Origin: Acidobacteria bacterium CG_4_9_14_3_um_filter_49_7
Lineage (GTDB): Bacteria; Acidobacteriota; Holophagae; Thermotomaculales; Thermotomaculaceae
Assembly (NCBI GenBank): GCA_002789615.1
Contig: PFTO01000061.1
Location: forward strand, 384-7,325
Length of the DNA: 6,942 nucleotides
Reading direction: 5' to 3'
Every line of letters begins with the position of its first letter. The stretch's first letter is position 1. The notes under the pieces were generated by a model. That model was not told the DNA's origin and searched no databases. It worked only from the letters and a program-made list of their open reading frames with translations. The position numbers were made by a program, and so were the translations under genes. Of the stretch, positions 1 to 5,146 are shown one piece after another.

Positions 1-706
1 CAAAACCTTCCTGCTCCATCAGCTCATCCACTGTAAATAGTTTTCCGATCACGTAGGAAGTATGAATTTTCACTCCCATTTTTCGAAGGTTATTGACTTC
101 CAGCTCCACGATTTTTTTCGGTAGACGGAATTCTGGAATTCCATATACAAGCACTCCTCCCGACTTATGAAGTGCCTCAAAAATGGTGACCTCATGACCC
201 TTCTTGGCCAATTCACCGGCGCAGGTCAAGCCGGAAGGGCCCGCACCCACAACTGCCACCTTTTTCCCTGTCGGGGGATCGATCTGAAACACCTCTTCAT
301 GACCACTTTGAATGAACGCGTCTGCTGCAAAGCGTTCGAGACGCCCGATTGCAACCGGCTTAAACTTTTTACCCATGATGCACACCGCCTCACACTGATC
401 TTCCTGTGGGCAGACCCGGCCGCAGACTGCTGGCAACGCATTGTCTTCTTTCAATGCCATATAGGCATCTTCAAACCGTCCTTCACCAATTGCCCGAATA
501 AACTTCGGAATATTAATGCCAACGGGGCATCCTCCCACGCAGAGGGGATTTTGGCACTGGAGACACCGGTATGCTTCATCCACTGCCATTTCAGGCGAAT
601 ACCCCAATGCCACTTCGTCAAAATTGTGGGCCCGAACTTCCGGTTCCTGTTCCGGTATGGCTGTTCTCGGTGTTTTCGGCTTTGGTATCCATTTTTTGTC
701 ATTCAT
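1..706 (-). CDS. nfnB: NfnB/SudA/GltA-like flavoprotein, large subunit of ferredoxin:NADP+ oxidoreductase (partial)
   Basis: Only the first 235 residues are present; the C-terminus runs off the left edge (full-length relatives are about 465 aa). The visible part has the N-terminal iron-sulfur domain of the glutamate synthase small-subunit family. Cysteines at 48, 51, 56 and 60 (CLQCQNPLCVGGCP) and at 95, 99, 105 and 109 (CGRVCPQEDQCEAVC) would bind two [4Fe-4S] clusters. A Rossmann FAD site follows at 150-160 (VAVVGAGPSGL), then the family's GGVLVYGIPEFRLPK segment at 183-197. The family includes NADPH-dependent glutamate synthase (gltA), sulfide dehydrogenase SudA and the electron-bifurcating NfnB. 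Coupling to an NfnA/SudB-type gene, with no glutamate synthase large subunit seen, favours Nfn, a cytoplasmic enzyme linking NADH, NADPH and ferredoxin. The ATG at 706 overlaps the nfnA stop by 8 nt and has a GGAGG 5 nt upstream. The family call is firm; the Nfn versus SudA role is inference. Confidence 0.92.
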   Translation of the reverse strand, partial: MNDKKWIPKPKTPRTAIPEQEPEVRAHNFDEVALGYSPEMAVDEAYRCLQCQNPLCVGGCPVGINIPKFIRAIGEGRFEDAYMALKEDNALPAVCGRVCPQEDQCEAVCIMGKKFKPVAIGRLERFAADAFIQSGHEEVFQIDPPTGKKVAVVGAGPSGLTCAGELAKKGHEVTIFEALHKSGGVLVYGIPEFRLPKKIVELEVNNLRKMGVKIHTSYVIGKLFTVDELMEQEGF

Positions 707-1559
707 GATGGCCTCCACAACAGCCGCCGGGATGTTCTTCCCTGTACTTGTCCATTGCAATACCCTCTTCGGTCCGATACATCTGCTGGCGCTTCATCAA
801 CTGGTCAAAATCCACGAGATGACCATCAAATTCCGGGCCATCCACGCAAACGAATTTTGTCTCTCCACCCACTGTTACCCGGCAGGCGCCACACATCCCT
901 GTCCCGTCCACCATAATGGAGTTAAGACTGACCACTGTGGGCAGCTCGTATTTTCTTGTGAGATTGCATACCACCTTCATCATGATGGCCGGTCCGATTG
1001 CAATCACGAGATCTATCTTTTTCCCGCTGTCAATAATACTCTGGAGTTCATCTGTTACAAAACCGTGACGTCCCCGACTGCCATCGTCCGTCGTAAAGCG
1101 GATTTCTGTGCTGGCCGCCGTCATTTCTTCCTCCATGGTGAAAAGGTCTTTGTTGCGGGCACCCAGGATTGTAATCACTTCATTTCCGATCTTTTTCATC
1201 GCCCGGGTAATCGGATGCATCGGTGCGGTGCCGACACCGCCGCCAATACAAACCACCGTGCCCAATTTTTCAATATGCGTCGGTTTTCCCAGGGGGCCGA
1301 CAACGTCAAACAATTCCTCACCCGCCTTCCGGCAGGCCATTTCCGTCGTAGACTTCCCCACTTCCTGAAAGATGACGACAATCTGTCCCTTATCCGGGTC
1401 CTTGTCCGCAACAGTCAGTGGAATTCGCTCACCTTGCTCGGTATTGATGATGATTACGAATTGACCCGGCCTGTGCTTCTTCGCGATCAATGGTGCATCA
1501 ATCACCATTCGCTGAACCTTCGGTGAAATTTCCCGAACTTCTAGAATCCTGTACACCAT
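699..1559 (-). CDS. nfnA: NfnA/SudB-like FAD- and [2Fe-2S]-binding subunit of ferredoxin:NADP+ oxidoreductase
   Basis: This 286-aa protein has the ferredoxin-NADP reductase-like fold of the Nfn small subunit, SudB and PyrK. A flavin-binding beta-barrel covers about residues 1-98, with RPGQFVII (30-37) and RIPLTVAD (45-52). The nucleotide-binding half has GGGVGTAPMHP (106-116), GARNKDLF (133-140) and GPAIMM (189-194). A C-terminal motif with Asp218, Cys223, Cys226 and Cys238 matches the Asp plus three Cys that bind the [2Fe-2S] cluster in Nfn. With NfnB it would form a soluble complex that moves electrons between NADH, NADPH and reduced ferredoxin, by flavin-based bifurcation in characterised Nfn. 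The ATG at 1559 follows AAGGAG by only 3 nt. The tail is unusual, ending GGCCGGHHE; part of it encodes the nfnB ribosome binding site. A PyrK role is less likely because the next gene is NfnB-like, not pyrD. Confidence 0.93.
   Translation of the reverse strand: MVYRILEVREISPKVQRMVIDAPLIAKKHRPGQFVIIINTEQGERIPLTVADKDPDKGQIVVIFQEVGKSTTEMACRKAGEELFDVVGPLGKPTHIEKLGTVVCIGGGVGTAPMHPITRAMKKIGNEVITILGARNKDLFTMEEEMTAASTEIRFTTDDGSRGRHGFVTDELQSIIDSGKKIDLVIAIGPAIMMKVVCNLTRKYELPTVVSLNSIMVDGTGMCGACRVTVGGETKFVCVDGPEFDGHLVDFDQLMKRQQMYRTEEGIAMDKYREEHPGGCCGGHHE
712..716 (-). promoter_or_regulatory. Ribosome binding site of nfnB inside the nfnA coding region
   Basis: A GGAGG lies 5 nt before the nfnB ATG. It is formed by the two glycine codons GGA GGC near the end of nfnA. 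It fixes the nfnB start and implies translational coupling across the 8-nt overlap ATGAATGA. Confidence 0.75.
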
Positions 1560-1587
1560 TCACTCCTTCTTGCAGTTGCTCGCAACA

Positions 1588-1616
1588 ATACTAGCAAAAA
1601 ATGGGACTTCTCCAAA
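1588..1616 (-). promoter_or_regulatory. Possible sigma70-type promoter of nfnAB
   Basis: On the minus strand, TTTGGA (1616-1611) is followed by a 17-nt spacer and TAGTAT (1593-1588), with TGC directly before the -10 as in extended -10 promoters. Transcription would start near 1581, about 22 nt before nfnA. Both hexamers are imperfect. The 110-nt gap to the upstream TPR-like gene could instead be read through from that gene. Confidence 0.35.
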
Positions 1617-1669
1617 TATTTTCTGGTTGATTGAATCCTGACATTGAGAAAGCTTCAAAAGTTGTTTCT

Positions 1670-2380
1670 CTACCGCCTGCGCTGGCGGGCAAACTTGGGT
1701 GCGTTCTGCCTCACGACGGGCAATTTATCCAGCATGAATTGGTACCACATCTCCCCATACTGCTTCATCTTCATTGGCTTCTTATTCTGCAATGCCTTCA
1801 GGTTTGAGGCAAGGCGCTCATCTCCGGGCAACTTTTTCAAACCCCTGTTCAGAATGGAAATCGCCTCGTCACGATCTCCCGTCCGGTTGATGCAGTATGC
1901 GTAAAGACCCCAGATCAGGCTTTCCTTTGACGCGGACTTGACCGCCATTTCAAAGCTCTGTTTCATCTTATCGTTCTGTTTCTTTTTCATATAGATAATA
2001 GCGAGCATCCCCTTGGCGATGTAGTGAGTGGACAATCCTTTCTTCAAGTAGTCAAACGCTGTGCCATAATCCTTTTTGTAGTAATACATTGTGCCGATCT
2101 GAGCGTCAATCTGAGACTTGACAAAAGGATGAAGCCACCGGTATCTGTATCCACTCTTCAACACCTCAATGGAACCATCAATGTTGCGTTTCTGGGCGAG
2201 TTTATTCACCTGTTCCATCAGTTTGGTCAGTTTGTTTGCCATTTTTTTCGAAAGATAATAGAAAACCCCTATTCCCGCTGCCAATCCTACCGGAATATCA
2301 ATTGCGGGATGAACTTCCAGCATAAACAGCAAAAAACCCATATCCAATGCAATAAAAACCGACATCATTATGTTGATCAT
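1670..2380 (-). CDS. Membrane-anchored tetratricopeptide-repeat-like protein of unknown role
   Basis: The product is 236 aa. Residues about 3-21 and 28-43 are two hydrophobic segments that should form a membrane hairpin; no signal peptidase site is evident. From about 50 to 200 the sequence is helical, with TPR-like helix pairs: YYYKKDYGTAFDYLKKGL (99-116), then AKGMLAIIYMKKKQNDKMKQ (122-141), then ESLIWGLYAYCINRTGDRDE (153-172) followed by AISILNRGLKKLPGDERLA. The last repeat is the best match to the TPR consensus. The C-terminus (about 203-236) has aromatic residues in QYGEMWYQF and ends in a basic ARQRRR. TPR domains usually dock protein partners, so a membrane scaffold is plausible, but partner and pathway are unknown. 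The ATG at 2380 is preceded by GGAGAGGTG at good spacing. The neighbouring nfnAB genes give no clear functional link. Confidence 0.82.
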   Translation of the reverse strand: MINIMMSVFIALDMGFLLFMLEVHPAIDIPVGLAAGIGVFYYLSKKMANKLTKLMEQVNKLAQKRNIDGSIEVLKSGYRYRWLHPFVKSQIDAQIGTMYYYKKDYGTAFDYLKKGLSTHYIAKGMLAIIYMKKKQNDKMKQSFEMAVKSASKESLIWGLYAYCINRTGDRDEAISILNRGLKKLPGDERLASNLKALQNKKPMKMKQYGEMWYQFMLDKLPVVRQNAPKFARQRRR

Positions 2381-2415
2381 TCACTCACCTCTCCAATACT
2401 CGTTCACAATGCCCG

Positions 2416-2421
2416 ATTATA
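2416..2421 (-). promoter_or_regulatory. Possible -10 element for the TPR-like gene
   Basis: A perfect TATAAT reads toward the TPR-like gene and would place the transcript start about 29 nt before its ATG. No good -35 is present at 16-18 nt upstream (TCGCAC at 17 nt), so it may be a weak or activator-dependent promoter. Confidence 0.35.
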
Positions 2422-2432
2422 CACAATTGTGT
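2421..2432. repeat. 12-bp perfect palindrome ACACAATTGTGT next to the TPR-gene -10
   Basis: The palindrome abuts the upstream end of the candidate -10 (sharing one base), where a repressor or activator dimer could act. CCCGA and TCGGG arms lie just outside it but are not symmetrically spaced. No regulator is recognised from the motif. Confidence 0.4.
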
Positions 2433-2527
2433 CGGGTAGTGCGAGTGAGAAAAGACTTGCACACCGCGACACTCCATGTCCTTTTTGTGTAAAACAGCAC
2501 TGCAGTCATTTATAATGTGCAATTGGC

Positions 2528-2559
2528 AAAAAAGAACCCGGATTGAGTCCGGGTCCTTT
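2528..2559 (-). terminator. Intrinsic terminator of the small membrane protein gene
   Basis: On the minus strand ACCCGGA-CTCAA-TCCGGGT forms a 7-bp GC-rich stem with a 5-nt loop. The stem can be extended outward through a G-U pair by AAAG/CTTT and runs into TCTTTTTT. It starts 25 nt after the stop codon of the gene at 2584-2976. On the plus strand the sequence after the hairpin is CCTTTG, a poor terminator. Confidence 0.88.
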
Positions 2560-2583
2560 GTTATGATGAAATAAGCTTATTTT

Positions 2584-2976
2584 TCAGTCCTTTGCGATCA
2601 GGCCCAGAATGGCCCCCGCAACCGTCATCTCCACAACGGAACTCAGAAACCAGCTGAGGGCAATGTAATAGGGAAGCGGCATAGCTGCATAAGTTCCATA
2701 ACCCATGGACACTCCCGTTCCGATTCCGAAAATCAGCCCGTACAAGGTGCCGGTCTTGACATTCTTCTCTTTGAAAAACCGGGTAAATACCATGACGAAA
2801 CACACCACGAAGATAAAGGTTACAAGGAACATAAGCCCCATCTTCATCTCCGCCTGCGGCCGCCAGAGCTGTGCGGAAGCCGCATAGGCCTTGCTCAGCA
2901 ATACATTATGAATGAGAAAATCCATCGCCTCGAGTACCACGTAAACGGAGACAATCGCTGCTGCAACCCGTTTCAT
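2584..2976 (-). CDS. Small four-helix integral membrane protein, unknown function
   Basis: The 130-aa product has four predicted membrane segments at about 5-27, 46-66, 76-96 and 100-126 and little else, so it should be an inner-membrane protein. The first segment and the loop after it carry polar and aromatic residues that look like a family signature: Glu16, Asp19 and His23 in LEAMDFLIH, then Tyr31, and LWRPQAEM (37-44). I do not recognise a characterised family. The start was set at the ATG at 2976 because GGGAGGGG sits 6 nt upstream; the frame is open back to a TTG at 3063, but that has no ribosome binding site. The gene has its own promoter (3080-3108) and its own terminator (2528-2559), so it is probably monocistronic. 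The charged residues inside the membrane could bind a metal or proton, but that is speculation. Confidence 0.8.
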   Translation of the reverse strand: MKRVAAAIVSVYVVLEAMDFLIHNVLLSKAYAASAQLWRPQAEMKMGLMFLVTFIFVVCFVMVFTRFFKEKNVKTGTLYGLIFGIGTGVSMGYGTYAAMPLPYYIALSWFLSSVVEMTVAGAILGLIAKD

Positions 2977-3032
2977 AAAAATCCCCTCCCTATGATATTT
3001 CGCCACTAAATGACGGATGAAGCCGAACATCT

Positions 3033-3046
3033 GAACCTTCCGGTTC
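3033..3046 (-). other. Short hairpin in the leader of the small membrane protein gene
   Basis: In the minus-strand transcript GAACC-GGAA-GGTTC makes a 5-bp stem closed by a GNRA-type tetraloop (GGAA). It lies in the roughly 97-nt leader, well upstream of the ribosome binding site. It may be structural only; it does not match a riboswitch I know. Confidence 0.35.
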
Positions 3047-3079
3047 CGCTTTCTTTGATTCAATTAAAATTCTATGAAT

Positions 3080-3108
3080 ACTCTATCCAAAACGGCTGCA
3101 TGTGTCAA
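3080..3108 (-). promoter_or_regulatory. Sigma70-type promoter of the small membrane protein gene
   Basis: On the minus strand a perfect -35 TTGACA (3108-3103), a 17-nt spacer and TAGAGT (3085-3080) form a good promoter with a start near 3073. The leader would be about 97 nt. An inverted repeat, TGTCA-AGA-TGACA (3103-3115), covers the -35 element and could be an operator. Confidence 0.7.
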
Positions 3109-3168
3109 GATGACAACACCAAACATTCTTGCTGTAACGCTTCACCTTTCAGCTGAATCGCAAACCCA

Positions 3169-4032
3169 TCAAATTCGGATTCCTGTCAACCGTTCGTAAG
3201 CTTCCATGTATTTTTCTCGGGTACGGGAAATAACTTCATCCGGCAGGGCCGGTGCGGGTGGCTGTTTATCCCAGCCGGATACTTCCAGCCAGTCCCGGAC
3301 ATACTGTTTATCGAAGCTGGGGGGATTTTCCCCTTCCCGATACTGGTCTGCGGGCCAGAAACGGGAGGAATCGGGTGTAAGCATTTCATCAACCACACAA
3401 ATTTGTCCGTCAATGACGCCGAATTCAAATTTGGTATCGGCAATGATAATTCCCCGTTCCAGAGCGTAATCCGCCGCATGGGCATATAATTCAAGCGATG
3501 CATCCCGGAGTTTGGTCGCAACATCCTTCCCCACAATTTCAACCATTTTGTTGAAGCTGATGTTTTCATCGTGCCCGGACTCCGCTTTAGTGGACGGGGT
3601 GAAGATGGGTAATTCAAGTTTAGACGCTATGTTCAGTCCCCTCGGAAGGGCATAGCCACACACCCGGCCGGTTTTTTCATACTCTTTATAACCGGAACCC
3701 ACCAGATAACCTCTCACTATACACTCGACCGGAAAAATCTCGGCCTTCTTAACGATCATCGCGCGATCTTTCAAAAATTCAACTTTCTTCAGTTCATCCG
3801 GAAAGCGGCTGAAATCGGTTTCAACCACGTGGTTCTGCACAATTTCTCCTGTTTCTTTAAACCAGAAGGCTGAAATTCTGTTCAGCACCTTGCCCTTGTC
3901 CGGGATTTCACTTCCCAGTACCGAGTCAAACGCTGATATTCTGTCGGAAACGACGAAAAGGAAGTGCTCGCCAAGATCATAAATATCCCTTACTTTCCCT
4001 CTTTTTACCGGATCCATGAAATGTTGCGGCAT
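3169..4032 (-). CDS. purC: Phosphoribosylaminoimidazole-succinocarboxamide synthase (SAICAR synthetase)
   Basis: PurC joins CAIR and aspartate, using ATP, to give SAICAR in cytoplasmic de novo purine (IMP) synthesis. The 287-aa protein is the longer, yeast-like form (E. coli PurC is about 237 aa). It opens with RGKVRDIYDL (11-20), the ATP-binding start of the family, followed by VVSDRISAFD (27-36) and IPDKGKVLNRIS (43-54). Both family signatures are present: FPVECIVRGYLVGS (100-113) and IIIADTKFEFG (195-205). VDEMLTPDSSRFWP (214-227) and FDKQYVRDWL (240-249) complete the usual C-terminal half. The ATG at 4032 has GAGGAG 8 nt upstream. No other pur genes are in view. The gene is transcribed away from the primase-like operon. 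No convincing terminator follows its stop, so some transcription may continue into the membrane protein gene. Confidence 0.98.
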   Translation of the reverse strand: MPQHFMDPVKRGKVRDIYDLGEHFLFVVSDRISAFDSVLGSEIPDKGKVLNRISAFWFKETGEIVQNHVVETDFSRFPDELKKVEFLKDRAMIVKKAEIFPVECIVRGYLVGSGYKEYEKTGRVCGYALPRGLNIASKLELPIFTPSTKAESGHDENISFNKMVEIVGKDVATKLRDASLELYAHAADYALERGIIIADTKFEFGVIDGQICVVDEMLTPDSSRFWPADQYREGENPPSFDKQYVRDWLEVSGWDKQPPAPALPDEVISRTREKYMEAYERLTGIRI

Positions 4033-4053
4033 CTCAATTTCTCCTCACACTTG

Positions 4054-4067
4054 ATAAAGTGCTTTAT
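4054..4067. repeat. Inverted repeat ATAAAG-TG-CTTTAT between the divergent promoters
   Basis: Two perfect 6-bp arms flank a 2-bp centre. The repeat overlaps the end of the plus-strand -35 and most of the purC -10, so one bound protein could affect both directions. It does not resemble the E. coli PurR operator or the Bacillus PurBox. Confidence 0.4.
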
Positions 4068-4068
4068 A
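4063..4068 (-). promoter_or_regulatory. Possible -10 element of purC
   Basis: TATAAA on the minus strand would start transcription near 4056, about 24 nt before the purC ATG. The -35 region is poor (CTGTTT at 17 nt). The element lies within the spacer of the oppositely directed promoter, so the two may compete for RNA polymerase. Confidence 0.45.
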
Positions 4069-4110
4069 CCACATATCATGGATGGAAACAGCAGGTTTGG
4101 GAGGAAAACC

Positions 4111-5130
4111 ATGAAATTGATTGAAAAAATCCGATATCAGGTGAGTATCCGGGCTCTTTTTGATGCACTTGAAATAAAAGAAGGCGTCCTTGGTTTTCAC
4201 TGCCCTTTCCACGATGATGCTAACGGAACAATCCTGCTGAAGGAAACGGAAAACCGCTTTAAATGCAGTGTATGCGGCACAAGCGGTTCTTCCGTGGATG
4301 TAGTGAAGAAGGTAAAGAATCTGGATACGGACAGCGCGGTGAAGTGGATTGCTGAACGATTCAATATTGAAGCAGACAGTGGCACACACGCAGACCTCCT
4401 TTCTTCATGGAAAAGTGACCACGAAACCACAAAACCCACATTGGACCAGATGATGGGCAAATCTCAGGACCGGGAAGTATCAGAGAAAGATCTGAAACTT
4501 TTCAACGCTATTTATGAGCACGCTGAACCGGATCAAACCGCTGCCATGTTCCTGGAGCATCGGGGCTTCACACCGAAACAGATTACATCTGTGGGATTTC
4601 GTCTTTTGGAAAAACCGAGAATTCTCCTGGTTGAGCTGATGGAAGAATACAGCAAGGATGATCTGGATGCTGCAGGCTTGCTGGATCGAAATCGAGAATT
4701 CATATTTCAAAAGCACAACCTGCTGATCCCCTTTCAAGGTAAAGCCGGGCTCCATTTTCTGGCTGGATGGGACATGGGTGCAACCCGCCATCCCCTGATG
4801 TTCCCACGGGGAAAAAACTGTCCCCCATGGCTCTCTCCTGAAACCGAAAACCGCGAACCTCTTTTTATTGTGGAGGATCTCACTGGTGCGTTGACATTTT
4901 ATCGTGCCGGTTACCCCGCACTGGCGGCACCGGGTAGGATTACACCGGAACTTCTTTCCATGCTTTCCGGTGGAACCGTTTCGATTTGTGGAGAAAAGAC
5001 GGACCGGGGCAATCGTTTTAACCGGGAAATAATTAAGCTATTCACGGAACACAATATCGATTTTCTCATTCGGGAAACAGAACCCTGTTTTGACAGCTTT
5101 CTTGAATACATCGCGGCGATGCGCAAATGA
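4111..5130 (+). CDS. Short DnaG-like protein with CHC2 zinc finger and degenerate TOPRIM domain
   Basis: The 339-aa product follows the layout of the N-terminal half of bacterial primase DnaG (about 600 aa). Cys31, His34, Cys52 and Cys55 (CPFH...CSVC) form the CHC2 zinc finger, followed by the usual helical tail SAVKWIAERFNIE (75-87). After a linker of about 40 residues, MFLEHRGFTPKQI (146-158) matches the start of the RNA polymerase-like core, and PPWLSPET (238-245) matches PKYLNSPET. A TOPRIM-like region is at 250-318. The catalytic Glu255 is kept, but the EGYMD motif reads EDLTG, and DGDRAG reads EKTDRG (295-300), so three metal-binding acids are changed. The basic RFRER cluster reads IFQKH. 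The C-terminal helicase-binding region is absent. It may be non-catalytic and bind nucleic acid only. The ATG at 4111 has GGGAGG 6 nt upstream; the frame is open back to 3964, inside purC, but that extension is unlikely. It is probably cotranscribed with murJ. Confidence 0.8.
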   Translation: MKLIEKIRYQVSIRALFDALEIKEGVLGFHCPFHDDANGTILLKETENRFKCSVCGTSGSSVDVVKKVKNLDTDSAVKWIAERFNIEADSGTHADLLSSWKSDHETTKPTLDQMMGKSQDREVSEKDLKLFNAIYEHAEPDQTAAMFLEHRGFTPKQITSVGFRLLEKPRILLVELMEEYSKDDLDAAGLLDRNREFIFQKHNLLIPFQGKAGLHFLAGWDMGATRHPLMFPRGKNCPPWLSPETENREPLFIVEDLTGALTFYRAGYPALAAPGRITPELLSMLSGGTVSICGEKTDRGNRFNREIIKLFTEHNIDFLIRETEPCFDSFLEYIAAMRK

Positions 5131-5146
5131 CCCGGACTGAAGGACC

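Larger units (their letters stand above)
4051..4079 (+). promoter_or_regulatory. Sigma70-type promoter of the primase-like/murJ/dtd operon
   Basis: TTGATA (4051-4056), a 17-nt spacer and TATCAT (4074-4079) each differ from consensus by one base. The start would fall near 4086, about 25 nt before the ATG at 4111. It overlaps the divergent purC promoter region. Confidence 0.72.

Noticed and set aside
167..916. A 249-codon plus-strand open frame across nfnB and nfnA
   Set aside because: It lies antisense to conserved coding sequence, has no ribosome binding site of note and no recognisable domain.
516..1526. A 336-codon open frame on the plus strand, antisense to nfnA and nfnB
   Set aside because: The opposite strand encodes two clear enzyme subunits with conserved motifs. 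The plus-strand product has no recognisable domain and a low-complexity, His/Cys-rich composition typical of an antisense shadow.
1646..1670. Hairpin just after the TPR-gene stop as a terminator
   Set aside because: GAGAAA and TTTCTC can pair, but the stem is AU-rich with an internal loop and no T-run follows on the minus strand.
2386..2478. A 30-codon leader ORF on the minus strand ending in the TPR-gene ribosome binding site
   Set aside because: It would have to be transcribed from upstream of the candidate -10 at 2416-2421, its AAGGA is only 1 nt from the ATG, and it has no run of regulatory codons.
2485..2516. Plus-strand TATAAT at 2511-2516 as a promoter
   Set aside because: TTGTGT is 20 nt upstream, which is too far, and there is no plus-strand gene downstream until 4111.
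3138..3163. Imperfect hairpin after the purC stop as a terminator
   Set aside because: The stem has an internal mismatch and a terminal wobble pair, and no T-tract follows, so intrinsic termination is not supported.
3964..4110. N-terminal extension of the primase-like gene into purC
   Set aside because: The extension lies antisense to the purC start and the divergent promoters, whereas the ATG at 4111 has an excellent GGAGG and begins where DnaG homology begins.
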